NCBI GenBank assembly: GCA_024699205.1
Contig: JAILQA010000323.1
Location: forward strand, 1 to 6,750
Direction: 5' to 3'
Length of the DNA stretch: 6,750 bases
Source of the DNA: Treponema sp.
GTDB lineage: Bacteria > Spirochaetota > Spirochaetia > Treponematales > Treponemataceae
Under the pieces are notes generated by a model. It saw nothing but the letters and a program-made list of their open reading frames with translations, was not told where the DNA came from and searched no databases. Shown here one piece after another: positions 1 to 4,868 of the stretch (its first letter is position 1; every line of letters begins with the position of its first letter). Both the position numbers and the translations under genes were made by a program.

Positions 1-8
1 TGCCGCAC

Positions 9-14
9 AGGAGG
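9..14 (+). promoter_or_regulatory. Ribosome-binding site of the outer-membrane gene
   Basis: A perfect AGGAGG lies a few bases upstream of the ATG at 19. It contrasts with the three genes further right that lack any such site. Confidence 0.85.
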
Positions 15-18
15 CTAT

Positions 19-1263
19 ATGAAAAAGGTAATAGGAGCTGTATTGGCAGCTTCATTAGTTGCTGGAATGGCATTCGCTGACGTTGCAGTTACACTCAACG
101 CTCGTTTGCGCTCAAACATGTATCACACAGCAAAGAAAAACGGTGGTGCTACATACACTTCTTTGTTTGACCTTGATGGTGGAAAGTATATTCCGGATGA
201 CACATTTGGAAGTGATACAGATACCACTGCAGATGCATTTAAACACGGTGGTTCAGGCTCTATGTCTGATACTCTTGCATTCAAGGCATCAAGTGAGTAT
301 GCAGGTGTAGTTCTTGAAGCTGCTCCTACAAAGGATACTTTGAATACAGATACATCTTACAGTGGATGGCTGAAATTCGGCGCACTCAAATTTACTTTTG
401 GTACATTTGATAGCCGCTTTGTTAACCGCTATAACAAAACAGCTGGTGAATCAGGTCTTTTGGATTCTGATGACATCGCTAAATACGGTACAGCACTTTT
501 GAGCGCTGACTCAAAGAATGTAATTAAAGATGCTAACAACTTCGCTACAGTTAATGGATCAAAGGTAGAATCTTTGGTAGCTGATTACACAGTAGATGCT
601 GGTGACGGACAGCTCTTGCTCAAAGCAGGTCTTCTTTCTAACGCATACAAAAATCCAGAAGCTGGTGATACAGACAAATCTTACACACGCGCAGGATATG
701 CTTTCGAAGCTGACTACCAGTGTGATGCTGCAAATGTACAGGCTTTGGTAAAACTTCCAAAAGAAAAAGTTACAGTATTCGGTGTATATGCTGATGTAAA
801 AGCTCTTCCACTTCCACTCGCATTTGGTTTCACATATGGAAAGGATAACAATGATTATGCTGTTGGTTCAACTGATGGTGTAAAAGGCACAGCTTATGCA
901 GTTGATGCTCGTGTAGGATATCAGGTATCTGATGAACTCAACGTAGCTTCTGTAATCAAATATGAATCTATTAAACCTGATGGTGGAAAAACAGATACAG
1001 CTCTTACAGTTGCAGCTGAAGTTTCTTACATCGTAAACGACCTCGCAACAGTATTTGCTGATGTTGGCTACTACAACTATAACCTCGGTGGCGAAGATGC
1101 TTATGCCAAAAAGAGTGTTATCAAGTTCCGCCCAGGTGTTGTACTTACAGCTGGAAAAGATGCTCGTGTAACAGCAGCTCTTCAGTATGACAGCTGGTCT
1201 GGCGATGGAAGAACACTTAATAACGAAATGTCTATCCCAGTTATCTTCCGCGTAAAGATGTAA
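19..1263 (+). CDS. Outer-membrane beta-barrel protein (treponemal porin-like), 414 aa
   Basis: The protein begins with a classical Sec signal peptide: two lysines, a hydrophobic core, and a likely cleavage after Ala20 (GMAFA|DVAV). The mature part is rich in alternating polar and hydrophobic stretches with many Gly, Tyr, Asp and Thr residues. It has no transmembrane helix after the signal and ends in a short strand with alternating hydrophobic residues (IPVIFRVKM). This is the pattern of an outer-membrane beta barrel, so the product probably sits in the outer membrane as a porin or surface protein. The substrate cannot be told from sequence. An AGGAGG ribosome-binding site lies about 5 bases before the ATG, which supports this start. 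A strong terminator follows, so the gene probably ends its own transcription unit; its promoter is outside the window. The gene is intact, unlike its left-hand neighbours in the middle of the window. The barrel call rests on composition and signal peptide, not on a recognised family motif. Confidence 0.85.
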   Translation: MKKVIGAVLAASLVAGMAFADVAVTLNARLRSNMYHTAKKNGGATYTSLFDLDGGKYIPDDTFGSDTDTTADAFKHGGSGSMSDTLAFKASSEYAGVVLEAAPTKDTLNTDTSYSGWLKFGALKFTFGTFDSRFVNRYNKTAGESGLLDSDDIAKYGTALLSADSKNVIKDANNFATVNGSKVESLVADYTVDAGDGQLLLKAGLLSNAYKNPEAGDTDKSYTRAGYAFEADYQCDAANVQALVKLPKEKVTVFGVYADVKALPLPLAFGFTYGKDNNDYAVGSTDGVKGTAYAVDARVGYQVSDELNVASVIKYESIKPDGGKTDTALTVAAEVSYIVNDLATVFADVGYYNYNLGGEDAYAKKSVIKFRPGVVLTAGKDARVTAALQYDSWSGDGRTLNNEMSIPVIFRVKM

Positions 1264-1293
1264 GTATAATCCTTACATAGCGTAAGTAAAAAA

Positions 1294-1321
1294 GGCCTGC
1301 CATCCGGCAGGTCTTTTTTTT
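1294..1321 (+). terminator. Rho-independent terminator after the outer-membrane gene
   Basis: An 8-bp stem (GGCCTGCC / GGCAGGTC, one G-U pair) closes the loop ATCC and is followed at once by a run of eight T. It starts about 30 bases after the stop codon. A smaller CTTAC/GTAAG hairpin lies between the stop codon and the terminator. Confidence 0.92.
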
Positions 1322-1700
1322 GTCTAGTGGGGTACTTCGGTTGTGTGGCGTCCAAGTTTTAAAACCAGAATGCCGGAATGGGGCGGGATTGAAAAAATTG
1401 CTCTGTGGGACGCAGGGAAAACAAATTAAGGGGACCCCTGCTGAAATTGCATTGGCGATAGCCACTGTGTTTTAGCAGTAAGCAGGGAGATTCCTTGATT
1501 TTTTTCCCGTTGCTGGAACCCGCAGAGCAGTTTTTAAGCACGCACCATGAAAAGTATTCTGTTTTTGAAGCTATCAGCATAAAGAAACATAGCAGATTTT
1601 TGCGATATGGTAATGACAAGAGCGCATATCATTCCGAGTCATTTGTAGCATCGTTATGAATGGATGCAATGGGCTCCTGCAATCTATTGACAAATCCTGT
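1322..1700. other. Gene-free stretch holding the 1393-1535 inverted repeat
   Basis: No open frame here has a ribosome-binding site or a recognisable protein. Apart from the inverted repeat at 1393-1535 I see nothing identifiable. The segment lies between the terminator of the outer-membrane gene and the broken 3' end of the Rpn-type gene on the other strand. Confidence 0.6.
1393..1535. repeat. Long three-part inverted repeat (about 143 bp), possible MITE or structured RNA
   Basis: Three nested pairs of arms can be read directly. The outer arms 1393-1409 and 1519-1535 match over 17 bases with only two G-U-type differences. The middle arms 1415-1421 and 1502-1508 (GGGAAAA / TTTTCCC) are perfect over 7 bp, and so are the inner arms 1436-1442 and 1481-1487 (CCCTGCT / AGCAGGG). 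Together they would fold into one long interrupted hairpin. Open frames on the minus strand across this stretch are explained by the repeat and show no protein-like character. It may be a non-autonomous mobile element or a recombination site; no target-site duplication was identified. Confidence 0.65.
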
Positions 1701-1884
1701 CTAAACTGCAACAGAAGTGTCTTTTACAATTTCCTTAACCTGCTCAAGCGGCATATTAAGTGATTTTGCAATTAGTTCTAAAGAAGCTCCATTTGCAAAA
1801 AAAACTACGTGCAGCTTCTATAGCTTTTTCTTCGCGACCTTCTTTCTTTGCAGCTCTTGTTATATCTCTGTCATGTAAATTCAT

Positions 1885-1953
1885 GGCGGTTTATGCTCCT
1901 GTGCGCGAGCACAAATTTTAATAATTTCCTATATGCAAACGGAGCGAAGCTCC
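1885..1953. repeat. 69-bp hairpin-bearing insertion in the Rpn-type gene
   Basis: This segment separates the coding piece ending in RFRSEY from the piece starting MNLHDRD, and does not itself encode family-like sequence. It contains TGTGC-GCGA-GCACA near one end. At the other end is ACGGAGC-GAA-GCTCCGT, whose outer two bases fall in the flank. Its exact limits are inferred from where recognisable protein stops and restarts, so either end could be off by a few bases. Confidence 0.5.
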
Positions 1954-2109
1954 GTATTCACTCCTGAATCTGTCGTTATCCCTTGATTTTTTCTACAAGT
2001 GCTGAAAGCCTGTTTGAAAATTCATCTTTGGCCGGTTCGTTGGTATGTATGAAATGTAAAAAATCCCGGATACGCTCATTTTTTTCAGCCTTGTAGGCAC
2101 TTGCATTAC

Positions 2110-2151
2110 GGAATCTATAAAAAATCACGATTATGATTTTTTATAGATTCC
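2110..2151. repeat. 18-bp perfect hairpin
   Basis: The arms 2110-2127 and 2134-2151 are perfect reverse complements (GGAATCTAT-A6-TCA and its mirror) around the loop CGATTA. It is not a typical terminator, because the stem is AT-rich and no T run follows it on either strand. Confidence 0.9.
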
Positions 2152-2156
2152 TGCGA

Positions 2157-2189
2157 GTTTTAAGTTGCAATAAATATGCAACTTAAAAC
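2157..2189. repeat. 13-bp perfect hairpin
   Basis: GTTTTAAGTTGCA at 2157-2169 is perfectly mirrored at 2177-2189 around a 7-base AT loop. It lies 5 bases from the 18-bp hairpin and within the same insertion. Confidence 0.9.
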
Positions 2190-2264
2190 ATCGTGATTGC
2201 ATAGTTGTCTCAAAAAATACAGTAATATTTTAGATTTGTATTATAGATTGCCTTGAGAGATTTG

Positions 2265-2735
2265 TCATTCAAATTTACATGCGGATTTTCGTGGCAGATA
2301 TTCGAAAAAGTATAGCAGGGCAGGCCGAAATGTTTTTTCATTTTCGTCTTGGAAAGGGTCATATTTGCAGATAAAAAGAATGTAGCTGTCTTTTAATGAC
2401 GGGTAGTTTTCTCCTTTCATCAGTGCGTCTATATCAATCATACTTTGATAATAGCGCGTGCGTTTTCCGAGAGCTTCCTGCGGGTAAGACTGAATTTCAA
2501 CATCGATAATCTTATCTTCGTCTTTTAAATATACATCGAGCCGCACACCCTTGGTTGTATAATAAGGTGCGATGGTTTTTACAAGTTCAGGATACTCGAT
2601 GTGCTTTACGCTCACATGTAAAAGCCGTTCGACAAGTTCAGTACAGATCTCAGGATCACGCAGAACTTCCTGAAACATTCCGTAGTCCGTAAAGGTAAGT
2701 TCATCAACAGTTTTTGTTCTGTAAATTGGATCCAT
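2265..2735 (-). CDS. Intact N-terminal frame of the broken Rpn-type gene, 156 aa
   Basis: This is the only piece of the broken gene that could still be translated from its own start; a GGAG lies about 8 bases upstream of the ATG. It keeps the whole nuclease core (Asp67, Glu80, Gln82). Its last 22 residues, after DENEK, are out-of-frame sequence with no family resemblance. It lacks the C-terminal half with the helical, Glu/Lys-rich tail. Whether such a truncated product folds is unknown. Read it as part of the pseudogene entry, not as a separate gene. Confidence 0.45.
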   Translation of the reverse strand: MDPIYRTKTVDELTFTDYGMFQEVLRDPEICTELVERLLHVSVKHIEYPELVKTIAPYYTTKGVRLDVYLKDEDKIIDVEIQSYPQEALGKRTRYYQSMIDIDALMKGENYPSLKDSYILFICKYDPFQDENEKTFRPALLYFFEYLPRKSACKFE

Positions 2736-2869
2736 AGACTTCTCCAGTAATTAATAAGTTCTTACCATATTTATTGTCGCGGAAATGAAAAACGTGAAAC
2801 TTTTGGGGAAAATTATTGGAAAAATCCGGAATTTCTGAGTCGAGCTCAAAATGACAGGAAATTCGTCAA

Positions 2870-2908
2870 CCCGGATCGATTCCGAGCGTAGCTACTAGCG
2901 AGTCCGGG
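2870..2908. repeat. Short GC-rich palindromic repeat
   Basis: CCCGGA at 2870-2875 is mirrored by TCCGGG at 2903-2908. The self-complementary octamer GTAGCTAC (2888-2895) lies between them. The composition is distinctly richer in GC than the surroundings. It looks like a dispersed intergenic repeat, but only one copy is in the window, so dispersal is inferred. Confidence 0.45.
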
Positions 2909-3007
2909 ATGATATAGCTGTTTGCGCTTTGTTTAAGTACATTTAAAAAAAAGCGCGGAGGAAACGGCAGACGGTTTTAGGTTATGCGTTGTGCTACACT
3001 GTGTGCC

Positions 3008-3187
3008 GGCTCGCCAGAACGTTCGCCAAGACTATTTTGGAGATATTAAGTATCCGGAGGACAATTCAGTGCTACATGTTGACAAAGTGTTAGCGGCTTC
3101 TGAACGATACGAGTATTTTACTTAGGCTACATGGCTATTTGCTTTTTTTTTACGAATGGACAGCTGGTTCATGCTCTCTGGCGAGCC
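3008..3187. repeat. 180-bp segment bounded by 11-bp inverted repeats
   Basis: GGCTCGCCAGA at 3008-3018 has its exact reverse complement at 3177-3187. The interior encodes no recognisable protein on either strand. It could be a small non-autonomous element or the remains of one. Confidence 0.5.
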
Positions 3188-3285
3188 AGCTTTCTTCTTA
3201 CTTTAGTAAATGATTAAATTTTGCCAGATTTTTTTATATGTTAATGATGTTTCTTGGTTTTTAGATATAACCAATGAATTTTGGA

Positions 3286-3318
3286 TTTAAAATAAAAAAG
3301 GTTCATCTGATGATGAAC
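3286..3318 (-). terminator. Terminator downstream of the short tRNA-end copy (minus strand)
   Basis: On the minus strand GTTCATC and GATGAAC form a 7-bp stem with a 4-base loop (3301-3318), followed by CTTTTTTATTTTAAA. The layout (18 bases of tRNA 3' end, about 9 bases, hairpin, T run) matches the copy at 3476-3507. Confidence 0.75.
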
Positions 3319-3326
3319 TTAATCAT

Positions 3327-3344
3327 TGAGACTGACACGATTCG
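3327..3344 (-). repeat. Second copy of a tRNA 3' end (18 bp)
   Basis: These 18 bases are identical to 3515-3532, the T-loop-to-acceptor end of the tRNA remnant on the minus strand. Identity stops abruptly inside the T loop, and the bases further out are unrelated. Together with its own terminator it forms a direct repeat of the tRNA-end/terminator unit 188 bases away. Such duplications are typical of attachment sites left by tRNA-targeting integrases, though slippage duplication is also possible. Confidence 0.7.
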
Positions 3345-3398
3345 CCGCGACGGTCGCTTCCATCCATAGTAACTTCCTCTGCGGCCCCTGCGTTCGCT

Positions 3399-3423
3399 AA
3401 ATTGCTCAAGGTGTTCGCAATTT
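3399..3423. repeat. 7-bp hairpin between the two tRNA-end copies
   Basis: AAATTGC (3399-3405) and GCAATTT (3417-3423) pair around an 11-base loop. The 170 bases between the two tRNA-end copies otherwise hold nothing recognisable. Confidence 0.4.
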
Positions 3424-3475
3424 TGAAACCGCTCACTCCGTTTTTAATCGTGATTTTATTCAAAACATAGTATTT

Positions 3476-3507
3476 AAAAATAAAAAAGTCCGTCATCTCT
3501 GACGAAC
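3476..3507 (-). terminator. Terminator of the tRNA remnant (minus strand)
   Basis: On the minus strand GTTCGTCA and TGACGGAC pair over 8 bp (one G-U) around GAGA (3488-3507), followed by six T and further AT-rich sequence. It starts 7 bases after the acceptor stem of the tRNA remnant, as expected for a tRNA transcription unit. Confidence 0.8.
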
Positions 3508-3514
3508 TTAAGTT

Positions 3515-3565
3515 TGAGACTGACACGATTCGAACGTGCGACCCCCACCTCCGCAGAACAGTCTC
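3515..3565 (-). pseudogene. tRNA 3' half / 51-base tRNA-like remnant lacking the D arm
   Basis: Read on the minus strand, this has a T arm with stems GCACG and CGTGT (G-U closing) around the canonical loop TTCGAAT. A 7-base acceptor strand CAGTCTC and discriminator A follow; no CCA is encoded. At the other end GAGACTG pairs perfectly with CAGTCTC, giving a full 7-bp acceptor stem. Only 19 bases lie between acceptor and T arm, against about 41 in a normal tRNA, so the D arm and the 5' half of the anticodon arm are missing. The remaining CTGCGGA could be an anticodon loop with its 3' stem GGTGG. The likely origin is an internal deletion of a real tRNA gene or half a gene left at an integration junction. 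The amino-acid identity cannot be assigned safely. A terminator follows at 3476-3507. Confidence 0.7.
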
Positions 3566-3578
3566 AAGTCTATAATTT

Positions 3579-3601
3579 CGCAAAAAGCGAGTTATTTTGC
3601 G
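3579..3601. repeat. 7-bp hairpin beside the tRNA remnant
   Basis: CGCAAAA (3579-3585) and TTTTGCG (3595-3601) pair around a 9-base loop. It lies just outside the 5' end of the tRNA remnant, where the missing tRNA 5' half would be expected. Confidence 0.4.
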
Positions 3602-3799
3602 TCACTTTATAGTGCTATTGTATTACATTACATAGAATTAGTCAAATTGAATTATATAGAGGAATTTTGAGTTATTTTGACTTTCAGACTCCTTTTTATC
3701 AGCCTTTTCCTCATTTAGCTTTCATTTCAGTTGAGCATTCTTTTTACAAAAGCCGCCAAATGTCAGCATCACGCAGTAATACATGGTTTAAAATAAAAT

Positions 3800-4260
3800 G
3801 CCGTCCACTAATATCGCACCTGAAAACTGCGGGCACGCAAAAGCGTTCCCCCTTTCCCCCGCCGCGGGGCATCCCCCTTTCCCCTTTCGTAAAAAACTAG
3901 GAATGGTATTAAACCGCTCTTGGGGGCAAGGTGGCACCCTTTTGCTCAACATTCCAGTTGTCCCGCAGTTTTCAGGTACTCACTCCTCGTGCAACGGCGG
4001 CTTTTTCGGGAAAACTTCCCGCGGCCTGTCTGATATATGCCTCATTCATACCACCACAAGGGTGGCACTCATTCGGCAGCCCGGCACTCTGGTCGCGCGT
4101 CCTTGCGCTCCCGCCGTGCCGCATTATTCGACAACCTTTAATGCATATGCTCCGTATACTGAAATCCAAAATATACCAACGTTCCGTTCAGCCAACTTAA
4201 AAACATGCGATGTCGTCCGCTCCGCGTCCAACAACGCTTAGATTTACAAGCAGGCTTCAC
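3800..4260. other. GC-rich, structure-rich block, probably non-coding repeat or RNA
   Basis: This block is markedly richer in G and C than everything around it and full of hairpins. They are the 16-bp arms at 3818-3833/3962-3977; GCAAAAG/CTTTTGC at 3837-3843/3939-3945; GGAATG/CATTCC at 3900-3905/3950-3955; CGGGAA/TTCCCG at 4007-4021; CCACC/GGTGG at 4051-4065; and CGGCAC/GTGCCG at 4082-4087/4116-4121. GGTGGCAC occurs twice (3930-3937 and 4061-4068). Open frames run through it in several phases on both strands, as expected of GC-rich DNA with few stops. None has a ribosome-binding site, and their composition (Ser, Pro, Arg, Cys rich) is not protein-like. It may be a dispersed element, a structured RNA or a recombination site. 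A frame at 3798-4241 (147 aa, +) is the longest and is not supported as a gene. Confidence 0.55.
3818..3977. repeat. 160-bp hairpin element with 16-bp perfect arms
   Basis: ACCTGAAAACTGCGGG at 3818-3833 is exactly mirrored at 3962-3977. A second pair GCAAAAG/CTTTTGC lies just inside. A third pair, GGAATG (3900-3905) with CATTCC (3950-3955), crosses the second, so both can form together only as a pseudoknot. The interior includes a C-rich tract near 3848-3885 with its own CCCCG/CGGGG hairpin. Confidence 0.85.
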
Positions 4261-4264
4261 TCCG

Positions 4265-4298
4265 CTACATGATAATTTCTGACGATGTGTAGTATAAT
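4265..4298 (+). promoter_or_regulatory. Promoter of the 79-aa gene, -10 abutting the start
   Basis: A perfect TATAAT at 4293-4298 ends 6 bases before the ATG at 4305, so transcription should start at or next to the start codon. No convincing -35 hexamer is seen. CTACA (4265-4269) and TGTAG (4288-4292) form a loose dyad directly before the -10 and could bind a regulator; this is weak. Confidence 0.55.
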
Positions 4299-4304
4299 AA
4301 AACC

Positions 4305-4544
4305 ATGAGTGATGAATACGACGAAGGAATTAACGAATACAAAAACGGATACGATTTCTACAAAGATTCAGCAAAAAATCAAATCTGGCAAGTAGAAACT
4401 TACGGCAAAGGAGGTCCATATCTTTTCAGCTTTGACCAAAAAACAATCTTCAATTTCTGGACTGATTATCCTGAAAAACTGTCACCTGAACAAATCGAAA
4501 TTTTCAAGAAAGAAAACCCTGTCTTAGCTGAGCTAAAACCATAA
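4305..4544 (+). CDS. Small soluble acidic protein of unknown function, 79 aa
   Basis: The protein has no signal peptide or membrane segment. The first 25 residues are charged and Tyr/Asp-rich. The middle carries WQVETYGKGGPYLFSFD and KTIFNFWTDYPEKL, and the end is SPEQIEIFKKENPVLAELK. The layout of a short beta hairpin followed by the helical YPEKLSPEQIEIFKKENP segment recalls small uncharacterised families in treponemes and other gut bacteria. I cannot name one with certainty, so no function is assigned. Codon use is AT-rich like the genes to the right and unlike the GC-rich block just upstream. There is no Shine-Dalgarno sequence; a TATAAT ends 6 bases before the ATG, so the mRNA is probably leaderless. 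A GGGAGCG-type motif follows the stop. Confidence 0.75.
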   Translation: MSDEYDEGINEYKNGYDFYKDSAKNQIWQVETYGKGGPYLFSFDQKTIFNFWTDYPEKLSPEQIEIFKKENPVLAELKP

Positions 4545-4557
4545 TTGAAAATTCGGG

Positions 4558-4577
4558 GGGAGCGTGTGCAACTCTCA
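4558..4577. repeat. First copy of a GGGAGCG-type motif after a small gene
   Basis: The motif GGGAGCGTGTGCAACTCTCA begins about 13 bases after the stop codon at 4544. It resembles the motif at 4869-4889 after the next small gene, with a handful of C/T or A/G differences. It is a poor hairpin here but a better one in the second copy. Confidence 0.35.
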
Positions 4578-4620
4578 AATGTAACCTTTGCCAGTTCGGG
4601 CTGTGCAATCAAACAAACTA

Positions 4621-4648
4621 TTGACATAATACAATGATGGGCTAAACT
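4621..4648 (+). promoter_or_regulatory. Probable promoter of the 49-aa membrane protein gene
   Basis: A perfect TTGACA (4621-4626) is followed after 16 bases by TAAACT (4643-4648). A better -10-like TATACT lies at 4653-4658 but is 26 bases from TTGACA. Either would give a leader of roughly 40-50 bases containing the ribosome-binding site at 4693-4697. Confidence 0.5.
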
Positions 4649-4703
4649 ATTTTATACTAACATCACTTGTCTTGAAAATCGCAAAATTATATAGGAGTAA
4701 GGT

Positions 4704-4853
4704 ATGGAAATATTAATTGATATAATTGGTGCGATAATAAGCATTGCTATAGTTTCATATGTGTGGCACAAAGACCAAGTTAGACTAAAAAAATTAAAAG
4801 AAGAAGATCCAGATTTCGAATATATTTATACTAATCCTTGGGGTGGCTTTTAA
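4704..4853 (+). CDS. Small single-pass membrane protein, 49 aa
   Basis: The frame starts at an ATG with AGGAG (4693-4697) 6 bases upstream, which makes it a credible gene despite its size. Residues 1-21 (from MEILIDIIGAI to SYVWH) form a strongly hydrophobic helix with no cleavage site, so it should stay anchored in the inner membrane. The remainder is a charged tail (KDQVRLKKLKEEDPDF) ending in an aromatic, Gly-rich stretch, YIYTNPWGGF. The positive charges just after the helix suggest the tail is in the cytoplasm. No family is recognised. Single-helix proteins of this size can be toxins, membrane-enzyme partners or stress proteins; the sequence does not choose. It has its own promoter-like sequence and sits alone between two non-coding gaps. 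Confidence 0.7.
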   Translation: MEILIDIIGAIISIAIVSYVWHKDQVRLKKLKEEDPDFEYIYTNPWGGF

Positions 4854-4868
4854 TAATAAATTCTACAG

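Larger units (their letters stand above)
2108..2239. mobile_element. About 132-bp palindromic insertion in the Rpn-type gene (MITE-like)
   Basis: The insertion splits the Rpn-type coding sequence between KAIYN and NASAYK. The trinucleotide ATT flanks both ends (2105-2107 and 2240-2242), which could be a 3-bp target-site duplication. Inside are an 18-bp perfect hairpin (2110-2127 / 2134-2151, 6-base loop) and a 13-bp perfect hairpin (2157-2169 / 2177-2189, 7-base loop). A 9-bp pair, AATCACGAT at 2123-2131 with ATCGTGATT at 2190-2198, would compete with the first hairpin. It has no room for a transposase, so if mobile it is non-autonomous. Confidence 0.6.
1701..2735 (-). pseudogene. Broken Rpn-family PD-(D/E)XK nuclease / putative transposase
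   Basis: The first 134 residues (from ATG at 2735, with GGAG a few bases upstream) are intact and carry the PD-(D/E)XK core: Asp67 in RLDVY, Glu80 and Gln82 in DVEIQ, then YYQSMID and the KYDPF segment. This is the Rpn (PDDEXK_2) family, whose studied members are DNA endonucleases that raise RecA-independent recombination. After the T6 run at 2333-2338 the frame shifts by +1; in the other frame the family-like HFGLPCYTFSNIC continues to about 2243. An insertion of about 132 bp follows. The gene resumes at 2107 (NASAYKAEKNERIRDFL) and shifts again at the C3 run 1980-1982. A 69-bp insertion (1885-1953) comes next. The last piece starts at 1884 (MNLHDRDITRAAKKEG), shifts at the A8 run 1797-1804, and ends EIVKDTSVAV at 1701. 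Joined, the pieces give about 276 residues, normal for the family. Residual expression would give only a truncated 156-residue product. Confidence 0.85.
2736..3285. other. Gene-free stretch between the Rpn-type gene and the tRNA remnants
   Basis: No convincing open frame is present on either strand. The stretch contains a short palindromic repeat near 2870-2908 and a long inverted repeat at 3008-3187, listed separately. GC-richer and AT-richer patches alternate, which gives a mosaic look. Confidence 0.55.

Noticed and set aside
59..310. 83-residue + strand frame inside the outer-membrane gene
   Set aside because: It is another phase of a well-supported gene and has no start signal.
1241..1619. 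74- and 86-residue open frames on the minus strand
   Set aside because: They run across the terminator and the long inverted repeat, have no ribosome-binding site, and read as unrelated residues.
2110..2151. Intrinsic terminator
   Set aside because: The stem is AT-rich, the T or A runs are inside the stem, and no T run follows on either strand.
3323..3583. 86-residue open frame on the minus strand
   Set aside because: It crosses the tRNA remnant and the terminator, so it is an accidental frame.
3818..3977. Retron msr/msd or similar reverse-transcriptase element
   Set aside because: The long paired arms would fit, but no reverse transcriptase gene lies in the window and the interior lacks the expected two-part layout.
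3798..4241. 147-residue open frame on the + strand, and overlapping 77-, 89- and minus-strand 65-residue frames
   Set aside because: No ribosome-binding site, several phases open at once in GC-rich DNA, odd Ser/Pro/Cys-rich composition, and the DNA folds into hairpins. Better explained as a non-coding structured block.
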